The notes under the pieces: model-generated | What the model was told of the DNA's origin: nothing | What the model saw: the letters and a program-made list of their open reading frames with translations, nothing else | The model's database searches: none | Source of the DNA: JAHEJB01 sp041748175 | GTDB taxonomy: Bacteria; Bacteroidota; Rhodothermia; Rhodothermales; Rubricoccaceae | Assembly: GCA_041748175.1 (NCBI GenBank) | Contig: JBGTDU010000017.1 | Coordinates: forward strand, 34,002-98,001 | Length of the DNA: 64,000 nt | Direction of reading: 5' to 3' | In this document: in pieces, positions 56,925 to 64,000 of the stretch | How the letters are laid out: each line of letters begins with the position of its first letter | How positions within the stretch are numbered: the stretch's first letter is position 1 | Translations under genes and position numbers: made by a program

Positions 56925-59390
56925 ATGAAAAATTGTGCCCTTCCCCAAGCCGCATTCTCCCTCACCTTTTTGTTTATTTTTTGGGTCGCCGAAGATGCCA
57001 GCGCTCAAATTCTATTCACTGACGCTGCCCCGACCGCAGGTCTCAGCGCGCAGGTTTACTCCGGCACGTCAGGTCATGGCGGAGGAGTTAACTGGATTGA
57101 CTACGATAATGATGGCTGGGCGGATATCTTTTTCGTAAACGGATCCGGCTACACCTGCAATCTCTACCGCAATGAAGGCGACGGAACGTTTTCGAATCAG
57201 ACCGCGCTGTTACCTCCAATCGATTCGGCTCTCGAATTGACGCACTCGGCCTATGCCGATTACGACAATGATGGGGACGCAGACCTCTACATTGGGGTGG
57301 CGAAATCGGTGAATGGCCCTGATGGACCGCCGAACATTCTGTTGAAGAATCTCTGGATGGAAAACGGTGGCACTACGTTGCCTGGCCAACCGCTGTTTAC
57401 AGATGTCGCCGCCGCCGCAGGCGTTCAGAATCTCGCAGCTCCGCCGCTCGGTCCCGAACCCGGATATGGCACCTTTTCGCTTGGGTGGCTGGATTATGAT
57501 CGCGATGGATGTGTTGACCTCTATGTCACAAGCATGGCGTTTAACCTTGGCGGAAACGCCGCCAACGACAACACCCTTTACCGAAACAAATGCGACGGCA
57601 CCTTCGAGGATGCCACCGTCGCTGCTGGCCTTACGGCTGGCGGGTCGCTTTGGCTTCGTCCGACCCTGGCCTTCGCATCAGGGCTCTTGAATGATGACCT
57701 CTGGCCAGACTTGTATGTCGTTAACGCGCAAGACGTCTCTCCCTATCACCACGACTTCATATTCATGAACAATGGCGATGGCACCTTTGCGGAAGTCACG
57801 AGCACGATGCCATGGATTGGCGACGACTCCGGCGCGGGCATGGGTCTCGACTTTGCAGACATTGATCGCGATGGTGATTGGGACATTTACATTTCGGACC
57901 TGAACAATCCGGGCAATGAGCCTCTTGCCGAACGGAATGTGCTGTATCTCGGAAACCCGGGCGGAACGTGGAGCGAGAATTCAGCCCCAGCGGCGGGCGT
58001 GAAGAGCTCCAGCTCATGGGGAGTGTCCTTCTTCGACGCCGACCAGGACGGCTACGAAGACCTCTATGTAGGAGTAATGGGCGACCATGAGCTGTACCGG
58101 AACAACGGCAATGGTACATTTTCCGATGTTTCGGCAAGCGCCGGGATGACGTCACACCCCAGTGCTCCTTTCGGGGGACGCGGCTCTGCTTTCGCCGACT
58201 ACGACCACGATGGCGACCTCGATCTAGCAGCCGTGAATCTGGAGGGCGTCGTTAACCTTTACACGAACGTTTCCAGTGGCTCGGGCAATTACCTCCAAAT
58301 CATTCCGGTGGCCACCACCAGCAATCGGTCCGCTATCGGCACGCTGGTAGAGATAGTCGCAGGGGGCCAGAGCCAAATGCGCCAACTGAAGGGAGGAGTC
58401 AGCGCCCACTCGCAGGACGAGTCGCTCCTCCACTTTGGAATCGGATCAAGTAGTGTCGTCAGCGAGATCGAAGTTTCGTGGCCTTCGGGCATCGTGCAGA
58501 GGCTATTCACCGTCCCGGCGAATCAGGTTGTCACGGTCCGAGAGACAGCCGGATCCTTCCTTGAATCCGGCGAACAAGTCGTTTTCGAGGCCGAGAGCTT
58601 CGACAGCAAGACGCTCTTCCAGGGGCAAAGCTGGACCGAAAGCACCGAGTTTGCTGGTTTCAGTGGCGGTGCCGCGATGGAAGCCGGTCCGGACATTGGC
58701 ACCCGCCTCGCCATCCCGAGAAGGGGCAGCCCAACGATGAACTTCGCCACCGATTTCGCCACAACCGGTGCTTACTATGTCTGGGTGCGCGCCTGGGCTC
58801 CGGATGCGCAAGCACGTCTTCTCCATGTGGGGCTAGATGGTGCCTATTCCACCAGTGAGGCGTCGCGAATGCGGGTAAACACTACGGGAGCGTGGGCCTG
58901 GACTAATAGCGCTGGCCACAATCGCGCGCTCCTCAATGTTGGCACAGCCGGCGTACACGCGGTCAACGTCGCCATGTCACAAGATGGGCTTCTGGTCGAC
59001 AAGGTTTTATTGACAACAGATCCCGACTTCGTTCCGAGCGGAGAAGGCCCAGCCGAAAGCCCACGCGATGGTGGAGATACCATTGTGGCGGAAGCACCGA
59101 TCAATGCTGCGGTTGAAACCGCGCCAACCGCTTACGGCCTGGCACCGAGCTACCCGAATCCGTTCACTGGCGCGACGACCATCCCGTTTGCGACCCCTGC
59201 CGACGGGGCGGTCAACCTTGCCGTCTATGACCTCCTCGGTCGGCGCGTGGCAACGCTCGTCGACGAGGTGGTAGCGGCTGGCAGCCATGAGGTGAACTGG
59301 ACGGCTACCGACCTCCCGAGCGGCGTTTACTTCGTCCGCCTGACGGCAGGTTCGTTCGTCGCTACGCAGCGCGTCACCCTGATGCGCTAG
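56925..59390 (+). CDS. Secreted FG-GAP/ASPIC (CRTAC1-like) protein with T9SS tail, copy 2
   Basis: Protein of 821 residues from the ATG at 56925, which starts a signal peptide (ALPQAAFSLTFLFIFWVAED, cleaved after AQ). The domain order is the same as in copy 1: FG-GAP blades (WIDYDNDGWADIFF, YADYDNDGDADLYI, DFADIDRDGDWDIY, FDADQDGYEDLYV), ASPIC/UnbV (NRSAIGTLVEIVAGGQSQM, SWPSGIVQRLFTV), a CBM-like module (FEAESFDSKTLFQGQSW) and T9SS tail (YGLAPSYPNPFTGATTIPFA, GVYFVRLTAGSFVATQRV). Most of the gene differs from copy 1 at about a quarter of positions, but the tail and terminator are almost identical. It is likely a tandem duplicate with continuing conversion at the 3' end. Confidence 0.92.
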   Translation: MKNCALPQAAFSLTFLFIFWVAEDASAQILFTDAAPTAGLSAQVYSGTSGHGGGVNWIDYDNDGWADIFFVNGSGYTCNLYRNEGDGTFSNQTALLPPIDSALELTHSAYADYDNDGDADLYIGVAKSVNGPDGPPNILLKNLWMENGGTTLPGQPLFTDVAAAAGVQNLAAPPLGPEPGYGTFSLGWLDYDRDGCVDLYVTSMAFNLGGNAANDNTLYRNKCDGTFEDATVAAGLTAGGSLWLRPTLAFASGLLNDDLWPDLYVVNAQDVSPYHHDFIFMNNGDGTFAEVTSTMPWIGDDSGAGMGLDFADIDRDGDWDIYISDLNNPGNEPLAERNVLYLGNPGGTWSENSAPAAGVKSSSSWGVSFFDADQDGYEDLYVGVMGDHELYRNNGNGTFSDVSASAGMTSHPSAPFGGRGSAFADYDHDGDLDLAAVNLEGVVNLYTNVSSGSGNYLQIIPVATTSNRSAIGTLVEIVAGGQSQMRQLKGGVSAHSQDESLLHFGIGSSSVVSEIEVSWPSGIVQRLFTVPANQVVTVRETAGSFLESGEQVVFEAESFDSKTLFQGQSWTESTEFAGFSGGAAMEAGPDIGTRLAIPRRGSPTMNFATDFATTGAYYVWVRAWAPDAQARLLHVGLDGAYSTSEASRMRVNTTGAWAWTNSAGHNRALLNVGTAGVHAVNVAMSQDGLLVDKVLLTTDPDFVPSGEGPAESPRDGGDTIVAEAPINAAVETAPTAYGLAPSYPNPFTGATTIPFATPADGAVNLAVYDLLGRRVATLVDEVVAAGSHEVNWTATDLPSGVYFVRLTAGSFVATQRVTLMR

Positions 59391-59415
59391 TACATCGCGA
59401 ACACCGCGTATATCG

Positions 59416-59448
59416 AAGCCCCCTCGCAATCGGCGAGGGGGCTTTTTT
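59416..59448 (+). terminator. Rho-independent terminator of FG-GAP copy 2
   Basis: Same 12-bp stem and AATCG loop as at 56571, followed by a T-run (GCTTTTTTGT). The preceding sequence from the stop codon is identical to that after copy 1. Confidence 0.95.
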
Positions 59449-59511
59449 GTTCGAATCTTTCGCGTTCACTTCACAGTTCGCGAGCAACCCCTGCCAGTAT
59501 ATGACGTACCC

Positions 59512-60219
59512 GTGCCCGATGTGACCAATGGGTCACCTTCTGACTCCGCATACAGATCGCCAACTTTGGAAGTTCAGACACTCACCCGCCGCGACAGAGA
59601 ACGCCTTGCTCGTAGCAGGGCAATTCTGGATGCTGCCCTCGCCACTTTTGCCGAAAAGGGCTACGAAGGCGCGACCCTGGATGAAGTCGCCGAGCGCGCA
59701 GAATTTGGAAAGGGAACACTCTACAATTACTTCCCCGGAGGCAAAGAGGAAATCCTCTTCGCCCTTTTCGATGAGGTGTACGACGGGGTAGTGGATCTGA
59801 CCAACGACTACTTCGACAGCGAAGCTTTTGATCGGCCGACACGAGAAGTCTTCCGCGACTTCATCGCGCGACTGATCGCCCACTATTTGGACAGCCTTCC
59901 GATGTTCTTGTTGCTCATTAAGGAAGCGCATCGCCTGGTGTTTGATGAGCACGAGAGGAATGTCAGCCGCTTGTGCAAGCAGCGCGAACGCGTGGCCGAA
60001 GCCATTACCGCGCCCGTTCAACGTGCCATGGATCGCGGCGAGCTGAAGAAGCTCGACGCCCATGGCGTAGCGCATATGCTCATGGGCAATGTTCACGGCT
60101 ACCTGATGTACGCCTGCCCTACGATCGCCGACGCACCGTCGTCATCGGCGGACGCCGAACGAGGCGCAGATTTTATCACCTCCATCCTTTTCGATGGCCT
60201 CTTGATCGATCCCGAATGA
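59512..60219 (+). CDS. TetR/AcrR-family transcriptional regulator
   Basis: Protein of 235 residues from a GTG at 59512; an upstream ATG at 59501 is out of frame. The N-terminal DNA-binding domain, about 25-80, has RSRAILDAALATFAEKGYEG followed by the helix-turn-helix TLDEVAERAEFGKGTLYNYF, typical of TetR proteins. The C-terminal ligand domain is helical and diverged, as usual. Its stop overlaps the TolC-like start by 4 bp (ATGA at 60216-60219). It is thus the first gene of an efflux operon and probably represses it until an effector binds. Confidence 0.93.
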   Translation: MPDVTNGSPSDSAYRSPTLEVQTLTRRDRERLARSRAILDAALATFAEKGYEGATLDEVAERAEFGKGTLYNYFPGGKEEILFALFDEVYDGVVDLTNDYFDSEAFDRPTREVFRDFIARLIAHYLDSLPMFLLLIKEAHRLVFDEHERNVSRLCKQRERVAEAITAPVQRAMDRGELKKLDAHGVAHMLMGNVHGYLMYACPTIADAPSSSADAERGADFITSILFDGLLIDPE

Positions 60220-61781
60220 GTCGATTTCTCCGCTCGCTGAACCACACCTCGCTCGTCATGGGCGTCCTGCTCACCGCATCTGCTGCGGTGACGGCGCAGG
60301 ATCGACCCTTGGTGATCTCGCTCGACGAGGCCGTTCAGATCGCGCTTGAGCGCAATTATGCGATTCGCACGGCCCAGCTCGACGTCGCTGCTGCCAATGC
60401 CCAGATCAGCGAGGCCTACGGTTCGCTCTTCCCACAGGTGGACGTAACGTCGTCGTATACGCGCAACCTGATCAGCCCGAACCCGTTTGCCGGCTCCAAC
60501 GCCGGTAGTCTGTTTGGGAGCCTGGGGAGCATCGATTGGCTGGCGTTCAACGAGGATGCACGGACGGACGACGACCCCGCGACCGTGCCGATCACCCTTC
60601 AGGAATTCCTGGACCGCCAGCAGGCAGGGCAGGAAGCTGCAGGTGTTCAGATTGATCCCAACGCCAACCCGTTTGGCGTTCCCAACGTGTTTTCCAACGG
60701 CATTTCGGTGTCGCAAACTCTCTACAGCGGGAGTGCGTTCGCAGCCGTGAAGGGAGCGCGCGGGCTGCAGGAAATCAACGAAGCGGCGCTTGACCAACAA
60801 CATGACGAAGTCATCCATCAGACTCGCCAGCTTTTCTACGGCGCACTGCTCGCGCAAGAACAGGTCGAAGTTCGCGAGGCATCCGTCGGGCGAACGCAAG
60901 AAACGCTGAACGAAACCGAACTCCTCGTCGCCCAGGGTGTCACGCCAAAGCTGACCCGGCTCCAGGCAGAAGTGCAGTTGGCCAACCAGGAGACCTTGCT
61001 TATTCAGGCCCGGACGGCGGCGATAAATGCTCGCGAACAATTGCTGTTTATCCTTGGCCTCCCCGTCAATCAAACGTTGACGCTCCGCGGAGCGTTGGAG
61101 GTGCCAGACGAGAGAGCAGCCTACCGAACGGTTGGCCTGCTGGATGCGATTTCTACCGCAATGGATGAGCGACCAGACATCGCGCAAGCCCGCCTGGCCG
61201 TAGAATTGCAAGAAGTGAATAAGGGGATAACGCGCGCCGCCTACTTCCCGATGGTGAGTGCTTTTGCCAACTACGGTTTTAACGGCAACGTGCCGTCCAG
61301 CCGAACGGTTTTGACCCAAACTGGCGATTTCGAGTTTGAAACCAGCGATCGCGGTTTTTTTGATAGCTCATTCTGGGACCCTTCGCTTTCGGTCGGAATC
61401 CGGCTGAACTGGACGATATTTGATGGTTTCCAGACTCGTCGGCGCGTACAACAGAACGCGATTGCTGTCGAGCAGGCAGAGATTCAGCGCGAGCAAGTTC
61501 AGGAGGCGGCCAAGTTGGAAGTGGCGCGGACGCTTCGCGAACTGGCCGACGCCCAACAGCGTGTCTCGGCACAAAAGCAAAATGTGGAAACGGCCAACCT
61601 CGCTTACGACTTTGCTTTCGAACGGCTCCGCAACGGAGTCAGCACACAGCTCGACGTCCGCCAGGCGTCGGACGATCTGGACCAGTCTCGCCTGCTCCAC
61701 CTGCAGGCTGTTCACGACTATCTGGTCGCGCGATCCGATTTGGAGCGCGCGACCGGCACCATCACCGCCATCGTCAATTGA
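60216..61781 (+). CDS. TolC-family outer-membrane efflux protein
   Basis: Protein of 521 residues from the ATG overlapping the regulator stop. A signal region (TSLVMGVLLTASAAVTAQ) is followed by two repeated alpha-hairpin/beta-strand halves with the family pattern ISLDEAVQIALERNYAIRTA, VSQTLYSGSAFAAVKGARGL and later RLNWTIFDGFQTRRRVQQNA and LDVRQASDDLDQSRLLHLQA. It forms the outer-membrane duct for the RND pump encoded downstream. There is an unusual insertion around residues 90-155 (GSLGSIDWLAFNEDARTDDD onward) compared with compact TolC proteins. Its stop lies inside an alternative long frame of the next gene. Confidence 0.93.
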   Translation: MSRFLRSLNHTSLVMGVLLTASAAVTAQDRPLVISLDEAVQIALERNYAIRTAQLDVAAANAQISEAYGSLFPQVDVTSSYTRNLISPNPFAGSNAGSLFGSLGSIDWLAFNEDARTDDDPATVPITLQEFLDRQQAGQEAAGVQIDPNANPFGVPNVFSNGISVSQTLYSGSAFAAVKGARGLQEINEAALDQQHDEVIHQTRQLFYGALLAQEQVEVREASVGRTQETLNETELLVAQGVTPKLTRLQAEVQLANQETLLIQARTAAINAREQLLFILGLPVNQTLTLRGALEVPDERAAYRTVGLLDAISTAMDERPDIAQARLAVELQEVNKGITRAAYFPMVSAFANYGFNGNVPSSRTVLTQTGDFEFETSDRGFFDSSFWDPSLSVGIRLNWTIFDGFQTRRRVQQNAIAVEQAEIQREQVQEAAKLEVARTLRELADAQQRVSAQKQNVETANLAYDFAFERLRNGVSTQLDVRQASDDLDQSRLLHLQAVHDYLVARSDLERATGTITAIVN

Positions 61782-61816
61782 ATTCACCCTCTCTACCGCT
61801 CATACCTGAGAGTACC

Positions 61817-63052
61817 ATGAGCCACCGAATTTCAAACCTCACCCTTCTACTTATCGTTTCGCTCTCTCTTGCAGCGTGCGGCGGCGGCACAGAGGATGAA
61901 ACAGAAACGGACGCAGCCACAGAAAGCGTGGGCATTCCCGTAGATGTGCTCGTCGCCGAGCCCGCATTGTTCGAGGACGTCATTGAATTGACGGGCACGG
62001 TGGACGCGCCAGAGGACGCGACTGTTGGTGCTGAGGCTTCGGGAACGATTACCTATCTGGCTCCGCTAGGCTCGTATGTCCGGCCCGGCGGCACGATCGC
62101 CCAGGTAAACCCGGCGATGGCTCAGGCCATGGTCTCTTCGGCTCAAGCCACCGTCTCTCAGGCCCAAGCTGGCGTCCGAGCTGCCCAAGCCCAGAAGCTT
62201 GCCGCACAGGCTCAGCTTGATCTCGCCGAGGACCAACATCGCCGACAGGAGCCGCTCTACCGTGATTCAATTCTTTCTGCACTGGAGTTTCGCGGCGCCC
62301 AAACGCAGCTTGCTTCGGCTCGTGCGCAGGTCGCGCAGGCGGATGCGGGAATAGCACAAGCGCAGGGCGCTCTTCGTCAGGCGCAAGCCGGGCTCCAACA
62401 AGCCCAGACATCGTATGCAAATACGCGCGTTTCCACGCCATTCGGGGGAACGGTCGAATCGCACCTCGTCGATCGTGGCGAAACTGTTGGGCCGGGTACA
62501 CCCGTGGCTCGCGTCGTGTCGGGAGGGGGTTATCGCGTGAAAGCAGGCGTTCCTGAGCGGTACGCAACCGACATCGAAAACGGCACCCCGGTTCGCATCC
62601 TGACGAGCAGCGGCGAAGGAGAGCCACTGGGTGGGCGCGTTGTTTTCTCCGGCCGTGCCATCGACACGGCCAGCCGCACATTCCCAGTGGAAATTGCGCT
62701 TTCCGATCCTGACAGCCGCCTTCGGCCAGAAATGGTAGTGCGTCTCTCCATCTCGCGGGATGTGTTGCAGGATGTCGTTGCACTTCCCCTCAACGCCATT
62801 ATCCGCGACGAACGCGGTACGAGCGTCTACATCGTCAAGCAGACAGACGCAGGGAGGGTTGCGGAAAGACGCCCCGTCGAACTCGGTCCATCTGCAAACG
62901 GCCGGACGGTTATTTCCTCCGGCCTTGAAGCTGGAGATAGTGTGATCGTCTCGGGACAGAACAGTCTGGACGAAGGCGATCTCGTTCGCATCGCCCAAAG
63001 CCGCGGAAGTGACGAGATGGCGGCAAACGCCATAGCGTCTTCCGACCAATAG
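61817..63052 (+). CDS. RND efflux periplasmic adaptor (membrane fusion protein)
   Basis: Protein of 411 residues from the ATG at 61817. This start gives a lipoprotein signal (NLTLLLIVSLSLAACGGG with lipobox LAAC), which an earlier start at 61778 would bury. The order is a lipoyl half (VIELTGTVDAPEDATVGAEA), a long alpha-hairpin of Gln/Ala repeats at about 90-195 (AQATVSQAQAGVRAAQAQKL), the second lipoyl half (TRVSTPFGGTVESHLVDRGE), then beta-barrel and membrane-proximal domains (VALPLNAIIRDERGTSVYIV). It bridges the inner-membrane pump and the TolC-like protein. Anchoring is by the lipid on the N-terminal cysteine. Confidence 0.93.
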   Translation: MSHRISNLTLLLIVSLSLAACGGGTEDETETDAATESVGIPVDVLVAEPALFEDVIELTGTVDAPEDATVGAEASGTITYLAPLGSYVRPGGTIAQVNPAMAQAMVSSAQATVSQAQAGVRAAQAQKLAAQAQLDLAEDQHRRQEPLYRDSILSALEFRGAQTQLASARAQVAQADAGIAQAQGALRQAQAGLQQAQTSYANTRVSTPFGGTVESHLVDRGETVGPGTPVARVVSGGGYRVKAGVPERYATDIENGTPVRILTSSGEGEPLGGRVVFSGRAIDTASRTFPVEIALSDPDSRLRPEMVVRLSISRDVLQDVVALPLNAIIRDERGTSVYIVKQTDAGRVAERRPVELGPSANGRTVISSGLEAGDSVIVSGQNSLDEGDLVRIAQSRGSDEMAANAIASSDQ

Positions 63053-63133
63053 CCGCTTCATTATTCCGTGTTCCGTAGTGCGTGAGGGAATAAAATCTCA
63101 TGCAATGCCAAATGCAGACTACGCCATAGAGCC

Positions 63134-64000
63134 ATGAAAATCACGAATGTTGCCATCAAGAACCGGACGGCCATCCTCGTCCTGACGGCGCTGATCGTCG
63201 TCGGTGGCCTGATGTCCTACATCTCGATCCCAAAGGAGTCGTCTCCTCAGATTGAGTTCGCGATGATTGTCGTCACGACGATCTATCCAGGCGCAAGCCC
63301 GAACGACATCGAGTCGATCATCACGCAAAAAATCGAAAGCGAAGTTGCCGTAATCACGGGCATCGATAACATTCGGTCAACGTCCACCGAAGGCGTTTCA
63401 TCGATCATCATCGAGTTCACGCCGGATAAGGACGTATCGGAAGCCGCGACAGAGGTGCGAGAGAAGGTTGACCTCGCCAAGCCGGAGTTCCCCAGCGACG
63501 TGGAAGACCCCATCGTTTCGGAAATCGACTTCTCCGAGTTCCCGATTCTCTCGGTCAACTTGTTGTCCGACGGCAGCTTGTCCCGGTTGAGGGACACGGC
63601 AGAAGACCTTCAAGACGTATTGGATGGCGTACCCGGCGTTCTCGATGTCGATCTGATTGGCGGGCTCGAACATGAAGTCCAGGTAAACATCGACGTCGCG
63701 CGCCTGCAAGGATATGGCCTCGAAATTGGCGACGTGGTCGAGGCTATCCAAACGGAGAATGCCAACATTCCCGGAGGCTCCATAGATCTCGGGCCAGAGA
63801 ACTACCTGGTTCGCATCGACGGCGAGTTTAACGACCCAGCGGAAATCGAAAACCTGGTCATTACGGCTCCCAATGGCCAGCCGATTTATGTGCGGGATGT
63901 CGCCGAGGTCACGTTTGGCTTCAAGGATCGGGCGAGCTACGCGCGTCTCGAACTCCGCCAGACTGAACCCGAACCAGGCGTGTTCGTGCCGGTGGAGAAT
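63134..64000 (+). CDS. RND-family efflux transporter, N-terminal part (runs off right edge)
   Basis: The ATG at 63134 opens a frame of 289 codons that continues past the window end. The first membrane helix is at about 10-30 (RTAILVLTALIVVGGLMSYI), followed by the typical pore-domain start SIPKESSPQIEFAMIVVTTI and YPGASPNDIESIITQKIE. The porter subdomains include REKVDLAKPEFPSDVEDPIV and LQDVLDGVPGVLDVDLIGGL. This is the AcrB/MdtB-like inner-membrane proton antiporter, here of a type that often carries heavy-metal or drug substrates. It completes a TetR-TolC-MFP-RND operon, 81 bp after the adaptor gene. Confidence 0.93.
   Translation, partial: MKITNVAIKNRTAILVLTALIVVGGLMSYISIPKESSPQIEFAMIVVTTIYPGASPNDIESIITQKIESEVAVITGIDNIRSTSTEGVSSIIIEFTPDKDVSEAATEVREKVDLAKPEFPSDVEDPIVSEIDFSEFPILSVNLLSDGSLSRLRDTAEDLQDVLDGVPGVLDVDLIGGLEHEVQVNIDVARLQGYGLEIGDVVEAIQTENANIPGGSIDLGPENYLVRIDGEFNDPAEIENLVITAPNGQPIYVRDVAEVTFGFKDRASYARLELRQTEPEPGVFVPVEN

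Noticed and set aside
59973..60215. Upstream extension of the TolC-like frame into the TetR gene
   Set aside because: The ATG overlapping the regulator stop gives a proper signal peptide; the upstream part is out-of-frame regulator sequence.
1..64000. CRISPR arrays, rRNA and tRNA genes, riboswitches, complete insertion sequences
   Set aside because: No regularly spaced direct repeats, cloverleaf-like genes, recognisable aptamer cores or transposase genes were found by reading; the short repeats at 28 and 33.7 kb have no transposase.

Overview
The window looks like a chromosomal segment of a marine Bacteroidota-type bacterium, most likely of the Rhodothermota/Rhodothermales branch. This is inferred from high-GC coding sequence, type IX secretion C-terminal sorting domains (YPNPF type), a DUF4783 protein, an ECF sigma factor paired with a TPR serine/threonine kinase, a Wzi/SLBB/WecA-type envelope polysaccharide locus, and general lack of strong Shine-Dalgarno sites. 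No rRNA, tRNA, CRISPR array or complete insertion sequence was seen.

Layout. 1-4.3 kb (minus strand): the N-terminal part of a membrane sensor-like protein running off the left edge, a DUF4783 protein and mutS2. 4.4-7.6 kb: a small accessory island with a DUF433/DUF5615 toxin-antitoxin pair, a degraded second copy of the mutS2 5' end, a small gene plus a truncated nucleotidyltransferase, a GIY-YIG-like protein and a hicBA pair. 7.7-10.8 kb: ECF sigma factor and membrane Ser/Thr kinase with TPRs. 11.0-12.1 kb: secreted ricin-type lectin with near-identical 150-bp repeats. 12.5-16.4 kb: sugar-nucleotide transferase, OmpA lipoprotein, LOG-family protein and TPR protein.

16.5-53.8 kb is a large envelope polysaccharide locus. 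It holds a WbpD/WbpE/WbpB-like diacetamido-uronic acid module, Wzi, two WecA-like initiating transferases, a DUF1972 glycosyltransferase, a Wzy-like polymerase and a methyltransferase. These are followed by a long minus-strand series: wza-like SLBB exporter, wzz, UDP-glucose dehydrogenase, UDP-xylose synthase, cysQ, an SLC13 permease, cysD, cysNC and rmlA-rmlC-rmlD. Further glycosyltransferases, a giant C25 peptidase with a T9SS tail and a GDP-mannose pyrophosphorylase follow. The gene content suggests a polymer built from rhamnose, glucuronate/xylose, mannose and a diacetamido uronate. It may be sulfated, because a complete PAPS-forming and PAP-recycling set lies inside the locus. rmlB, a flippase, a Wzc kinase and a sulfotransferase are not in the window.

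54-59.4 kb: two paralogous secreted FG-GAP/ASPIC (CRTAC1-like) T9SS substrates sharing an almost identical 3' end and terminator. 59.5-64 kb: TetR regulator, TolC-like protein, membrane fusion protein and an RND pump (truncated by the right edge).

The most unusual observations are: (1) a short inverted-repeat-bounded element at 28062-28225 and about 33651-33831 whose terminal TAG is the stop codon of all three genes abutting it; (2) a toxin-antitoxin pair bracketed by the intact mutS2 gene and a diverged second copy of the mutS2 5' end; (3) a common promoter-like sequence ahead of two accessory modules in that island.
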